Positions 30,620-39,747 are shown, counted from the stretch's first letter. The stretch: 43,729 nt of DNA from Arthrobacter sp. Bi83 (GCF_918698095.1 NZ_CAKKLY010000040.1:1-43729); one strand, 5' to 3'. Numbers and translations: made by a program. Notes: generated by a model not told the origin, from the sequence alone.

Positions 30620-31783
30620 CTATGCCGGCGCCGTGACGCCCTCTGCTTTGCGCTCCTCTACGAGCCCGCAGACGGCGGCGAACAGCGGGTGGTCGGCCGT
30701 CAGCCCGGTGATCTGCTCGGTCGCGTCGGCCGGCTCGGTGGAGGCCAGAATCTGACCGAGTTCCACCGCTTCGGTGTCGGCGGGGTCGTTGAAGCGCAGG
30801 GCCGCCGCGATGGCCCCAAGGAGCGCCTCCGGGACAATTCCGCGCTCCGCGAGTTCCGCGGCCGGACCAATGAACCGCTCGTTCCGGCTGAGCTTTCGCA
30901 GCGGCGCCCGCCCCACGCGGTTCACGGTGTCCGGCAGGTGCGGGTTGGAGAACCGGCCCAGGATCTTCTGGACGTAGGCTTCCTGCTCCTCGTGGTTGAA
31001 CCCGTGCTTGGAAACGAGCAGCTGCTTGGTTTCGTCGAGCACTGCCCGGACATCGGCCGCCACGTCCTGGTCCGCCATGGCGTCGGAAATCTTCTCCAGT
31101 CCGGCCTCGAACCCGAAGTACGCCGCAGAGGCGTGTCCCGTGTTGACCGTGAACAGCTTGCGCTCGATGTAAGGCCCGAGTTCGTCCACAAACGTCGCCC
31201 CGGGGATGACCGGCGCGGAGCCGCCGAAGGGCGTGCGGTCGATGACCCACTCGTAGAACGTCTCCACCGTCACGTCCAGCCCCTGGCCCGCCTCCTGGTT
31301 GGGCACGATCCGGTCCACGGCGGTGTTGGCGAACACGGCCACGTCCTCCAGCGGCCCGGCGGCGTCGTCCCATGACGAGACGATCGCCTCACGCAGGATG
31401 TCCGTGGCGTTGATGGCGTTCTCGCAAGCCATCACCTGCAGCGGCGCCAGGTCGGCGGCACGGGCCGCAATCCCCTTCGCGATTGCCGGGGCCACGAACT
31501 TCAGGATGTGCGGCCCAACAGCGGTGGTGACGATATCCGCCGTCGCGATCTCCGAGATCAGCTGCTGCTCCTGCGTGCCCGAGTTGACCGCCCGGAAGTT
31601 GTCCACGGTGCGCACCGTGGGGTTCTCCCCCACCTCGTGCACGTCGTAGCTGTCCGCGGCCGCTAACTGGGAGATGAGGGCTTCCGCCACGTCCGCGAAG
31701 ACCACCTCGTACCCGGCCTGGTGCAGCAGCAGCCCCACGAACCCGCGGCCGATGTTCCCGGCTCCGAAATGTACAGCCTTCAC
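30620..31783 (-). CDS. mtlD: Mannitol-1-phosphate 5-dehydrogenase
   Basis: A 387-residue NAD enzyme that oxidises mannitol-1-P to fructose-6-P. The N-terminus M-K-A-V-H-F-G-A-G-N-I-G-R-G-F is diagnostic, with the Rossmann loop at 7-12. The long-chain mannitol dehydrogenase motif region includes F-T-V-N-T-G-H and K-L-S-R-N-E-R-F. The start is GTG 31783, overlapping the mtlA stop as TAGTG, with GGAAAGG upstream, so translation is coupled to mtlA. It finishes the TetR-mtlA-mtlD operon. Confidence 0.95.
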   Translation of the reverse strand: MKAVHFGAGNIGRGFVGLLLHQAGYEVVFADVAEALISQLAAADSYDVHEVGENPTVRTVDNFRAVNSGTQEQQLISEIATADIVTTAVGPHILKFVAPAIAKGIAARAADLAPLQVMACENAINATDILREAIVSSWDDAAGPLEDVAVFANTAVDRIVPNQEAGQGLDVTVETFYEWVIDRTPFGGSAPVIPGATFVDELGPYIERKLFTVNTGHASAAYFGFEAGLEKISDAMADQDVAADVRAVLDETKQLLVSKHGFNHEEQEAYVQKILGRFSNPHLPDTVNRVGRAPLRKLSRNERFIGPAAELAERGIVPEALLGAIAAALRFNDPADTEAVELGQILASTEPADATEQITGLTADHPLFAAVCGLVEERKAEGVTAPA

Positions 31784-33795
31784 TATGCGTTGACCTTTCC
31801 GAACAGATCCAGCACTTCCTCCACTGACGTTGCGGCCTCAAGCTGCGCCACCTGCGCCTTGTTCGTGAAAACCTTCGCGATGGAGGAAAGGATGTGGAGG
31901 TGTTCGTTGTTGATGCCGGCAACGCCCACCACGAACTTGACCTGCTTGCCGTTCCAGTCGATGCCGTCCGGGTAGCGGATCACGGAAACTGCGGACTTCT
32001 TGATGTGGTCCTTGGCGGCGTTGGTGCCGTGCGGGATCGCCAGGAAGCTGCCCATGTATGTGGAAACGGATTCCTCGCGCTCGTGCATGGCGAGGATGTA
32101 GTCGTTGTCCACGGCGCCGCGCGCCAGCAGCAGCTGGCCCGCCTCGTCGATCGCGGCGTCTCGGGTTGCGGCGGAGCCGTTGAGGACCACGCTGTCAGCC
32201 ACAAGGATGTCCGACGGCGGGGCGCCGGCTTCCGCGGGCATCTCGCCAGCGGCGGCGCCAGCCGCAGCAGCGGGGGCGGCGGGTGCCGCAGCATCCCCGC
32301 CGGCAGATTCCGGTGCGTTGCTGCTCTTGACCAGTTCCACGATCTCGTCGTAGCGCGGGCTGTTCATGAAGTTGTCCACGGAGTAGTGGACGGCGCTGGA
32401 CGTGACGGGCTTGGCCCGCTCGGTGAGGTCCTGGTGCGTGACCACCACGTCGTAGGTGTCGTTGAGGCTGGCGATGGACGCGTTGGTGACCTTGACGCCC
32501 GGGAAGCCCGCCGCCTTGATCTTGTTCCGCAGCACGGAGGCGCCCATGGCACTGGAGCCCATGCCGGCGTCGCACGCGAACACGATGTTCTCGACGGGAC
32601 GCGTCAGGACCGCGGTTCCGCCGGCGCCCGCACCCGTGAGGACGGAGGAGACGGAGCTCTTCTTGCCCTTCATGCCCTCCATGCGGCTGGTAGCGGCGCT
32701 GAGGTCGCCCTCGTCACTGTGGCGAGTGGTCTTCAGAATCACCGAGGCGACCAGGAATGACACGGTGGCGGCAAGCAGAACCGAGAGGATTACGCCCACA
32801 TAGCTGTCCCTGGAGGTTTGGGCGATCACGGCGATGATGGAGCCCGGGGCCGCCGGAGCGACGAGGCCGGAGCCGGTGACTGCCAGGGTGGCGATACCCG
32901 TCATGCCACCTGCGATCGCTGCCAGGATCAGCAGCGGGCGCATCAGGACGTACGGGAAGTAGATTTCGTGGATGCCACCAAAGAAGTGGATGAGGGCGGC
33001 GCCGGGGGCTGAGGCCTTCGCCGCGCCACGGCCGAAGAACATGTAGGCAAGGAGGATGCCCAAGCCCGGACCCGGGTTGGCCTCGAGCAGGAACAGGATG
33101 GATTTGCCCTGCGCAAGCGACTGTTGGATGCCCAACGGGGTCAGCACGCCGTGGTTGATGGCGTTGTTGAGGAAGAGGACCTTGGCAGGTTCGATGAAGA
33201 TGCTGGTCAGCGGCAGGAGGCCATTGTTGACCAGGAACTGGACCACATTGCCGGCGGCCGTGCTGAAGGCCTGAACCAACGGGGAAATGCCGTAGAAGCC
33301 GAGCATGGCCAGTAATGCGCCCCAAATGCCAGCGGAAAAGTTGTTCACGAGCATCTCGAAGCCGGGCCTGATCTTGCCGTCCCAGAGGGCATCGAGCTTC
33401 TTGATGGTCCAGCCGCCGAGGGGACCCATGATCATGGCGCCAATGAACATGGGGATACCGGCGCCGACGATCACGCCCATGGTGCCGATGGCGCCAACCA
33501 CGCCACCGCGGACGTCGTAGACCATCTTGCCGCCGGTGTAGGCGATCAGGAGCGGCAGCAGGTAGGTGATCATGGGGCCGACAAGGCCGACGTTAGGCGC
33601 GCCCGCTGCGTTGGTGCCAAAGCCGCCAAGTTGAGGGACGGGTATCCAGCCCTTTTCAATGAAGAGCGCCGTGATGATGCCCCAGGCTATGAACGCCCCG
33701 ATGTTCGGCATGATCATGCCGGACAGGAACGTCCCGAACTTCTGGACGTGAACGCGCGCACTGGTACGGGGTTTTGCAACTGTCTCTGTTGCCAT
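31783..33795 (-). CDS. mtlA: Mannitol PTS transporter, fused EIICBA
   Basis: A 670-residue permease that brings in mannitol and phosphorylates it. EIIC (about 15-355) has the helix set and G-G-I-H-E-I-Y-F-P-Y at 273-282, the conserved substrate-site loop. EIIB (about 400-490) carries phospho-Cys408 in A-C-D-A-G-M-G-S-S. An Ala/Pro-rich linker (497-527) leads to EIIA (about 528-668) with phospho-His589 in A-I-P-H-G-T-N. ATG 33795 is used since AGGAAA lies 6 nt upstream; a frame extending to 33825 does not have it. Phosphate should come from enzyme I at 34742 via an HPr not in the window. Confidence 0.95.
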   Translation of the reverse strand: MATETVAKPRTSARVHVQKFGTFLSGMIMPNIGAFIAWGIITALFIEKGWIPVPQLGGFGTNAAGAPNVGLVGPMITYLLPLLIAYTGGKMVYDVRGGVVGAIGTMGVIVGAGIPMFIGAMIMGPLGGWTIKKLDALWDGKIRPGFEMLVNNFSAGIWGALLAMLGFYGISPLVQAFSTAAGNVVQFLVNNGLLPLTSIFIEPAKVLFLNNAINHGVLTPLGIQQSLAQGKSILFLLEANPGPGLGILLAYMFFGRGAAKASAPGAALIHFFGGIHEIYFPYVLMRPLLILAAIAGGMTGIATLAVTGSGLVAPAAPGSIIAVIAQTSRDSYVGVILSVLLAATVSFLVASVILKTTRHSDEGDLSAATSRMEGMKGKKSSVSSVLTGAGAGGTAVLTRPVENIVFACDAGMGSSAMGASVLRNKIKAAGFPGVKVTNASIASLNDTYDVVVTHQDLTERAKPVTSSAVHYSVDNFMNSPRYDEIVELVKSSNAPESAGGDAAAPAAPAAAAGAAAGEMPAEAGAPPSDILVADSVVLNGSAATRDAAIDEAGQLLLARGAVDNDYILAMHEREESVSTYMGSFLAIPHGTNAAKDHIKKSAVSVIRYPDGIDWNGKQVKFVVGVAGINNEHLHILSSIAKVFTNKAQVAQLEAATSVEEVLDLFGKVNA

Positions 33796-33852
33796 GTGAT
33801 TTCCTAACCGTGATCCCTGCTGCACCGCAGGATGGTCCGATATTTTCGACGA

Positions 33853-34581
33853 CTAGCTGGTGGAACTGGTGGAGATCCTGTGGAGCCATTCGAGAAAGAG
33901 CTTGAGTTCCGAGCTGGAGAGCTGGTCTGAGTGGGATGCCTGCAGCGCCGCGTTCAGCGCTATGGCAGCCACCACCACTGAGGACTTTCCGGAATCCTCC
34001 GGGCCGGCTTCCCGGCCCTGGTCGGCGGCCACCGCGAAGATCATGGCGTCCCGGGTCATGGTGGACAGTTCGAGGTTGCGCTCCGCCACCGGTTCCGCGA
34101 TCAGCATGAGCGTCACGCCTACGTTGGCGGCCAGGATGCTTCTTGCCGCTTCCCGCGGCTGGACGTTCAGCTGCCCGGCCGCGGCGGCCTTGTTCAGCAT
34201 TTCCTCCATGAGGGCCTCGGCATCGGCAACGATGGACGGGCGACTCTCGGGGCGGATGTTACCGAACATGACCAGATACAGTTCCGGCTGGTTGAGCCCG
34301 AACTGCACGTGGTTGTCCCACATCCGCCGGATGTCTTCCAGCGGATGTCCGGACGGGGCGAAATCGCGTTCGCCCGCCACATATTCTTCGAATCCCGCGG
34401 CAACTACCGCGTCAAACAGGCCCTCCTTGTCACCAAAGTGGTGGTACAGGGTGGGCGCTGTAACCCCTGCCAGCTGTGTGATCTGGCGGGTTGATACGGC
34501 TGCTCCCGAGGACTTGGCCAGCAATTCGGCCGCCGCACGCAACAACCTCATCTTTGGCGGAAGCTGGCCATCGAAACTCAT
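33853..34581 (-). CDS. TetR family regulator of the mannitol operon (by position)
   Basis: A 242-residue regulator. The HTH (about 10-55) reads M-R-L-L-R-A-A-A-E-L-L-A, V-S-T-R-Q-I-T-Q-L-A-G-V-T-A-P-T-L-Y-H-H-F-G-D-K. It lies 57 nt before mtlA on the same strand and is likely co-transcribed. The dyad at 34600-34614 is 19 bp before its start. A TetR protein in this place is unusual, as mannitol operons are more often under DeoR-type or MtlR control. The effector is unknown. Confidence 0.85.
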   Translation of the reverse strand: MSFDGQLPPKMRLLRAAAELLAKSSGAAVSTRQITQLAGVTAPTLYHHFGDKEGLFDAVVAAGFEEYVAGERDFAPSGHPLEDIRRMWDNHVQFGLNQPELYLVMFGNIRPESRPSIVADAEALMEEMLNKAAAAGQLNVQPREAARSILAANVGVTLMLIAEPVAERNLELSTMTRDAMIFAVAADQGREAGPEDSGKSSVVVAAIALNAALQASHSDQLSSSELKLFLEWLHRISTSSTS

Positions 34582-34599
34582 AACCGCTACCCTATCACC

Positions 34600-34614
34600 T
34601 ATAGCAACGCTATA
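34600..34614. promoter_or_regulatory. Operator-like dyad between TetR and enzyme I genes
   Basis: TATAGC-AAC-GCTATA is a perfect dyad in the divergent spacer. It is AT-rich against a GC-rich background and fits a TetR site controlling the mtl operon and perhaps ptsI. Confidence 0.7.
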
Positions 34615-34680
34615 TGAACTGCATCACATACAATTTTTTCAGGCACCGCACACAACATCGGACGCAGCCGTTCCGAACCG

Positions 34681-34696
34681 CCCGGACCAGTCCGGG
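34681..34696 (+). other. Small stem-loop in the enzyme I leader
   Basis: CCCGGAC-CA-GTCCGGG is a perfect inverted repeat about 45 bp before the enzyme I start. It could be an operator or an mRNA leader hairpin. Confidence 0.35.
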
Positions 34697-34741
34697 CAGG
34701 GACCGGCGGGCCTGGCTACCGGCAGAGAACGAGGACCTTCA

Positions 34742-36427
34742 GTGCAGAACTTCCCAGGAGTTGGCGTCAGCCCAGGCCGCATCATCGGCACCGTCCGGCA
34801 GATGCCCAAGCCCATCAGCGAACCCCCGGCCAGCGAACAGCTGCCGGCCGGCACGTCCCCGGAGGACGCGACGGCGGCGCTGAAGGCAGCAGCGAATGCC
34901 GTGCACGATGAGCTCAAGGCCCGCGCAGACCACGCCACCGGAGACGGCAAAGCCGTCCTTGAAGCGACGGCCCTGATGGCCAAGGACACCATGCTGATCA
35001 AGGGCGCGGCGAAGCTGATCGCCCGTGGCATGTCCGGGCAGCGCGCAATCTGGGAATCGGGCTCATCGGTCGCGGAAATGCTCCACAATCTCGGCGGCTA
35101 CATGGCGGAACGGGCAACCGACATCCTCGACGTCCGCGCCCGCATCGTGGCCCAGCTCCGCGGCGTAGCTGCCCCGGGCATTCCCACCTCAGAGTCTCCG
35201 TTCATCCTCGTGGCCGAAGATCTTGCGCCCGCCGATACCGCAACCCTGGACCCGAACAAGGTGCTCGCGCTGGTGACGGCCGGCGGCGGCCCGCAGTCAC
35301 ACACCGCCATCATTGCGCGTTCGCTCGGGCTGCCGGCCGTGGTGGCCGCGGTGGGCGTGGACGAACTGCCGGACGGCACCGAGGTCTATGTGGACGGCGC
35401 GGCAGGCTCCATCACCGCCAACCCTGACGATTCGCTGCGCGCTGCAGCCGAGACCTGGGCGGCCACCGCCTCCCTTCTCGCCGAGTTCAGCGGCACGGGC
35501 GCGACGGCGGACGGGCACCTGGTCCCGCTGCTCGCCAATGTGGGAGGTGCCAAGGACGCCGAGGCCGCAGCCAAGCTCGGAGCGCAGGGCGTGGGTCTGT
35601 TCCGGACCGAATTTTGTTTCCTGGAGCGCGACACCGAGCCCTCGGTTGAGGAGCAGGCTGCCGCCTACAAGGGTGTTTTTGATGCCTTCCCCGGCAAGAA
35701 GGTGGTCCTCCGGACCCTCGACGCCGGCGCTGACAAGCCGCTCCCGTTCCTGACAGACTCCACCGAGCCCAACCCGGCTCTGGGCGTCCGCGGCTACCGG
35801 ACGGACTTCACCACTCCGGGCGTCCTGGAGCGCCAGCTGGAGGCGATCGCCCTCGCCGAGAAGCAGTCAGCGGCCGATGTCTGGGTCATGGCCCCGATGA
35901 TTTCCACGGCCGAGGAGGCTGCCCGGTTCGCCACGATGTGCGCCGAAGCCGGAATCGAGACCCCAGGCGTGATGGTGGAGGTTCCGTCCGCCGCCCTCAC
36001 CGCCGACACCATCCTGCGAGAAGTGGGCTTCGCCAGCCTGGGCACCAATGACCTCACGCAATACGCGATGGCCGCCGACCGCCAGCTCGGTCCGCTGGCC
36101 GGCCTGAACACGCCCTGGCAGCCGGCAGTACTGCGACTGGTGGGGCTGACAGTGGAAGGGGCGGCAATCGAGGGCCACAACAAGCCCGTGGGCGTCTGCG
36201 GTGAGGCAGCGGCCGACCCCGCCCTCGCCGTCGTCCTGACCGGCCTCGGCGTGACCACCCTGTCCATGACGGCCCGTTCACTGGCTGCCGTGGCCGCGGT
36301 CCTCAAGACCGTCACACTGGCCGAGGCGCAGGAGCTTGCCAAACTGGCGCTGTCCGCGCCCAGTGCCACCGAAGCGCGAGCCTGGGTACGGGAGAAGCTC
36401 CCGGTCCTCGAAGAGCTCGGCCTGTAG
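34742..36427 (+). CDS. ptsI: PTS enzyme I (phosphoenolpyruvate-protein phosphotransferase)
   Basis: A 561-residue enzyme that moves phosphate from PEP to HPr, the first step for all PTS sugars. The N-terminal half has phospho-His187 in G-G-P-Q-S-H-T-A-I-I-A-R. The barrel half has G-V-G-L-F-R-T-E-F and R-T-L-D-A-G-A-D-K, M-V-E-V-P-S-A and the catalytic Cys486 in G-V-C-G-E-A-A. Length is typical. The start is GTG 34742 with GAGGA upstream; the frame is open far upstream but that part is the antisense of the TetR gene. It is divergent from the mannitol operon, sharing a 160-bp spacer. Confidence 0.93.
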   Translation: MQNFPGVGVSPGRIIGTVRQMPKPISEPPASEQLPAGTSPEDATAALKAAANAVHDELKARADHATGDGKAVLEATALMAKDTMLIKGAAKLIARGMSGQRAIWESGSSVAEMLHNLGGYMAERATDILDVRARIVAQLRGVAAPGIPTSESPFILVAEDLAPADTATLDPNKVLALVTAGGGPQSHTAIIARSLGLPAVVAAVGVDELPDGTEVYVDGAAGSITANPDDSLRAAAETWAATASLLAEFSGTGATADGHLVPLLANVGGAKDAEAAAKLGAQGVGLFRTEFCFLERDTEPSVEEQAAAYKGVFDAFPGKKVVLRTLDAGADKPLPFLTDSTEPNPALGVRGYRTDFTTPGVLERQLEAIALAEKQSAADVWVMAPMISTAEEAARFATMCAEAGIETPGVMVEVPSAALTADTILREVGFASLGTNDLTQYAMAADRQLGPLAGLNTPWQPAVLRLVGLTVEGAAIEGHNKPVGVCGEAAADPALAVVLTGLGVTTLSMTARSLAAVAAVLKTVTLAEAQELAKLALSAPSATEARAWVREKLPVLEELGL

Positions 36428-36445
36428 CCGAGGTGACTGTTCTGC

Positions 36446-37348
36446 CTAGGCTGTGATGCCGTCGGCGGCTGTGCTGGCCCAGTGGACAATGGCCTGGGCC
36501 ACGGCCGCCGGCGCGCTGTCCTGAACCACGTGCCCGAAGCCGGGCACTTCCACAAATGTCCCCTGCGGCGCCTGGCGTGCGAGGAATTCGCACCAGGGAC
36601 GGCGGGCAATGGGGTCCCTGCCGCCGCGGAGCACCAGCACGGGCTGGGTTATGCCGCACACCCTCGTGTCCAACGGGTACTCCATCATCACGGGCAGCTG
36701 CGTCAGGTACCAGCGGAGCCCGGTCTTGAAATAGTCGGTGAAGACCACAACGTTGGTGGACGGGCTTTCGCTGAACAGTGAGTCACGGGTCAGGGCAAGC
36801 GAGTGCCAGACGGCGCTCTTCCGCGCTCGATCCACCACCGGGCCCATGAGCACCACGCGGCTTACGAGGCCCGGTTCCTGGAGGGCGAGCTCCGCGGCGA
36901 ACTGCGTCCCCATGGAATGGCCCACCACCACACAGGACTGGACGCCGGCGTCGGCGAGGACCGCCGCGACGAAGGCTGCATATTCGCCCACCGTCACCTG
37001 GCGGCCCGGCCGCGGCGTTTCGCTGAAACCGGGCAGGTCGAAGGAGTAGACGACGGCGCCGCGCGCCTGCCGGCCGCCCGCCAACCCGCTGCCCCCAGCC
37101 AATTCCAGGTGAAGTTTGGCCAGGTAGCGGTGCGAGACCCCGATGCCGTGGAGCAGCACGAAGACCTGAGGCCCTGCGGTCGAAGGCTCGCCCGCGCGCC
37201 CCATACCGGACGCCTGTTCCCCCATACCGGCCGCCTGTTCTGGGCCGGTTTGCCCCATGCCGGTTGCCTGTCCCGGGCCGGCCGGGGACACGTAAAGGCG
37301 GCCGGTCAGGCCGTTCGCCGTAACATCCACTCCGTCGTCCAGTTTCAT
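36446..37348 (-). CDS. Alpha/beta hydrolase
   Basis: A 300-residue alpha/beta hydrolase. V-L-L-H-G-I-G (about 64-70) is the oxyanion loop; the nucleophile elbow is V-G-H-S-M-G; the acid is in R-G-G-R-D-P; the His is in G-F-G-H-V-V. A likely esterase or C-C bond hydrolase; substrate unknown. Residues about 24-55 form a Gly/Met/Gln-rich insert with repeated G-M-G and E-Q-A units, not part of the fold. ATG 37348 is chosen; the frame is open further upstream but runs through the divergent HTH gene. The ribosome binding site is weak. Confidence 0.8.
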   Translation of the reverse strand: MKLDDGVDVTANGLTGRLYVSPAGPGQATGMGQTGPEQAAGMGEQASGMGRAGEPSTAGPQVFVLLHGIGVSHRYLAKLHLELAGGSGLAGGRQARGAVVYSFDLPGFSETPRPGRQVTVGEYAAFVAAVLADAGVQSCVVVGHSMGTQFAAELALQEPGLVSRVVLMGPVVDRARKSAVWHSLALTRDSLFSESPSTNVVVFTDYFKTGLRWYLTQLPVMMEYPLDTRVCGITQPVLVLRGGRDPIARRPWCEFLARQAPQGTFVEVPGFGHVVQDSAPAAVAQAIVHWASTAADGITA

Positions 37349-37414
37349 CCGCTGAGCATACCCGCCGCTGGCACAGCCCGGGGCCATCGCCATGGCAGCG
37401 GTTAGGCTTCTGCC

Positions 37415-37813
37415 ATGGCATTGATAGCTCCCAGGGTGGCGGCCGCACTTCCCGCCGAGGATGCACAGAAACTCCATCATGCGCTTGACGGCGGCACCGA
37501 CATCACCGTGTTCGTGGACGGCACTGTCCACCGCCTGCCACCCGCGGCGAGGGACGCCGTCGTCGACCTCCTGGCGCGGTTCAGCCGCGGCGAGGCTGTG
37601 ACGGTGAGCAGCGTGGAAGAAGTGCTCACCACGTCCCAGGCCGCGGAACTCGCCGGAATTTCCCACACGTACCTGCGGAACATGACGGACCGGGGTGAGA
37701 TAGCCGTGGAATACCGCGGAACGCACCGCCGGATCCGTCTGGCGGCGATCATGGCTTGGCTGGAAGGGCAGAAGAAGCAACAGGCCGCCGCGGAACGCGC
37801 CGACGGCTCCTGA
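37415..37813 (+). CDS. Excisionase-family (HTH_17) DNA-binding protein
   Basis: A 132-residue protein. The C-terminal half (about 70-118) is a MerR-like HTH_17: L-T-T-S-Q-A-A-E-L-A-G-I-S-H-T-Y-L-R-N-M-T, then the wing G-T-H-R-R-I-R-L-A-A-I-M-A-W-L. The first 60 residues are a small helical domain. In actinobacteria this type often forms a pair with a PIN toxin gene. None follows here: after the stop an ATG opens only a 16-codon frame. It may be an orphan antitoxin or a plain regulator. Confidence 0.75.
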   Translation: MALIAPRVAAALPAEDAQKLHHALDGGTDITVFVDGTVHRLPPAARDAVVDLLARFSRGEAVTVSSVEEVLTTSQAAELAGISHTYLRNMTDRGEIAVEYRGTHRRIRLAAIMAWLEGQKKQQAAAERADGS

Positions 37814-37932
37814 CAATGTTTGCGGGACGCAAAATGACGTGCCTCCACTCCCCGGTGACGGCGTGATAAGGATCAAGCAACGATCCCGCCAAACCAGGGA
37901 ATCGAGCCACTGGGCGGGGTTACTCTTTACTC

Positions 37933-38256
37933 GTGTTGAGATTCCGGGGGTTGCACATCGTGGCGGGCATTGCCGCCATGAGTGTGGCAGCCGTACTCGG
38001 AATGATCGTGGAACTGAACAACACGGCCATCTTCACGTCCAGCTGCGTAGCCTATGTGGCCGTCTCAATGTGGGCGGAAAGCAGGATTTCCCGGCGCCGC
38101 GGCCAGCTGCAGGGCCTGCTGCCGCAGATCCCGGACGCCACGGCGCTGGAGCACCCGCCTGAGCAGCTTGTGAAGGAACACTTCCCGGGCGAGCAGCCCG
38201 GCGGGGAGCAGCGCCCGGTGGAACAGCGGCCGCTGCTGGACGGAAATGCCGCCTGA
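37933..38256 (+). CDS. Small two-helix membrane protein, hypothetical
   Basis: A 107-residue protein with two hydrophobic helices (about 7-26 and 32-47), a basic R-I-S-R-R-R-G junction and a Pro/Glu/Gln-rich cytoplasmic tail with repeated E-Q-x-P units. It starts at GTG 37933; TTG 37936 is possible. The ribosome binding site is weak. I do not recognise the family. It stands between the HTH gene and the convergent PucR gene. Confidence 0.55.
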   Translation: MLRFRGLHIVAGIAAMSVAAVLGMIVELNNTAIFTSSCVAYVAVSMWAESRISRRRGQLQGLLPQIPDATALEHPPEQLVKEHFPGEQPGGEQRPVEQRPLLDGNAA

Positions 38257-38297
38257 CGGCTGGATCCGACGGCTGGACGCAGGAACGGACCCGCGGC

Positions 38298-39512
38298 CTA
38301 GATCCGCGGCCGCGCCGCCCACCGCCGCGCTTTGAGTGCGGCGTGCAGCTCCAGCCGGACCATGCCCTTCAGCGGATCCACCCCCAGCAGCTGCCGGATC
38401 CGGCCCAGCCGGTTGTAAATGCTGCTGCGGTGCAGATGGAGCTTCTCCGCGACATCCTGCACGGAACCGTCGTTGTCGTAGAGCAGCTCAAGAACGGGCA
38501 GCAGTTCCCCGTTGCGGTCGTGGTCCTCCAGCGCCCGGAAGTTCACGGACCCCGCATCGCCCCAGACGCCGGCGCCTCCGCCGGCTGAGGCAAGGAGTTG
38601 GTAGACGCCCGTCGCCCGGCAATCCACGAGTTCCCCCAGCTGGGCGTCCACCGCCGCGGCCTGGGCGGCCACCCGCGACTGCCGGTAGGCCTCGGCGAAG
38701 TCCTTGGTCCGGGTGAAGCCCTCGCTGATTCCGAGGATGATGCGGTGCACGTGTCGGCCCGAACGTTTAGCGAGCTCCAGCTGGTAGTGGACCAGCACCT
38801 GGGCGTGGTTGGCGCGGCCCGTGGATTCCCGGAACAGCACCACGGCATGGGTTTCGGCGCCGGCACTGAACAGGGCCGCGTCCACGCCGATGGTTGCCTG
38901 CAGCGCCGCGGACCTGTGAATGAGCGTGGAGGCGATCGGATCAGGCGCCGCCCAGCCGTCGGCGTCGAGGACCGTCACCAGCTGCCAGGGGCCGCGGTCC
39001 TGCACTTCCTTCCAGCCTGCCACCGCGGCCACAGCGTTGGCCTCCCCGGCACAAGCGGCCAGGAACTCGCGTTCGCGGCTGCGCCGGAACTCGGATTCAG
39101 CCGTGTTGGAGTCCAGGAGCAGCCCGGAAAGCAGCTCAAGCTCGTTCCGGACGTCGGGCAGCTGGGTGAGAATCGCCGTCGCGCTTTCCTCCTCAAGGTC
39201 CTGCTGCACCCAGAGGTAACCGACGCGGAAACCGCGGACCATCAGCGGGACGCAGACGCGTCCCAGCATTCCCAGCTCCTGGTTGGCAGGAACCACGACG
39301 GGGCGCACCGCCGTGGCGATCCCGTGCGAGAGCTGCCACGCCTTGACGTCGACCGGCACGCGCTTGCTGAGCAGGAAGTTCACCCGGACCCGGTCGGCGT
39401 GCGACTGGTTGGAACTGTAGGCGAGCAAGAGCCCGTCCAGGTCCTCAAGCGACAGGCCGCGGCCCAGCTTCTGCGCCACGCGCTCCACGAGCTCCTCCAC
39501 GTCCTGCTGCAT
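38298..39512 (-). CDS. PucR/CdaR family regulator, probable activator of ald
   Basis: A 404-residue regulator. The N-terminal part is a GAF-like sensing region (about 1-150), the middle a GGDEF-related CdaR domain, and the C-terminal HTH_30 (about 340-390) has D-N-D-G-S-V-Q-D-V-A-E-K-L-H-L-H-R-S-S-I-Y-N-R-L. It is divergent from alanine dehydrogenase; in Bacillus the PucR-type AdeR activates ald in the same way, so it probably senses alanine. The start ATG 39512 lies in a palindrome (TGCTGCATGCAGCA) and lacks a good ribosome binding site. Confidence 0.85.
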   Translation of the reverse strand: MQQDVEELVERVAQKLGRGLSLEDLDGLLLAYSSNQSHADRVRVNFLLSKRVPVDVKAWQLSHGIATAVRPVVVPANQELGMLGRVCVPLMVRGFRVGYLWVQQDLEEESATAILTQLPDVRNELELLSGLLLDSNTAESEFRRSREREFLAACAGEANAVAAVAGWKEVQDRGPWQLVTVLDADGWAAPDPIASTLIHRSAALQATIGVDAALFSAGAETHAVVLFRESTGRANHAQVLVHYQLELAKRSGRHVHRIILGISEGFTRTKDFAEAYRQSRVAAQAAAVDAQLGELVDCRATGVYQLLASAGGGAGVWGDAGSVNFRALEDHDRNGELLPVLELLYDNDGSVQDVAEKLHLHRSSIYNRLGRIRQLLGVDPLKGMVRLELHAALKARRWAARPRI

Positions 39513-39610
39513 GCAGCAAGACTACGTCCCGGAAGGCATTCCGGGCGAACGGACAGCAGGCGACACTTGACGCCCCCATGCTCGACAAACGTCTAGGCGC
39601 GGACTCCAAA

Positions 39611-39630
39611 AATCGCGGAAAGTCGCGGTT
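39611..39630. promoter_or_regulatory. Direct repeat in the PucR-ald spacer
   Basis: TCGCGG at 39613-39618 and 39623-39628 sits in a 10-bp-spaced direct repeat, one helical turn apart, about 120 bp before ald. It is a candidate activator site. Confidence 0.45.
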
Positions 39631-39747
39631 CTCGCTGCGGTCAGCCTCGGCTCAACCTGTCGTGTACCTCACAGCCGGATCTATTCTGGAAGCACAACTC
39701 CCCCGCAACTTCCGGCCCACAAAGCCATAGAACATGGAGCCCAGAAA

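Noticed and set aside
39505..39518. Palindrome TGCTGCATGCAGCA over the PucR start codon
   Set aside because: Made mostly of the start codon and two CAG codons; probably chance, so not called an operator.
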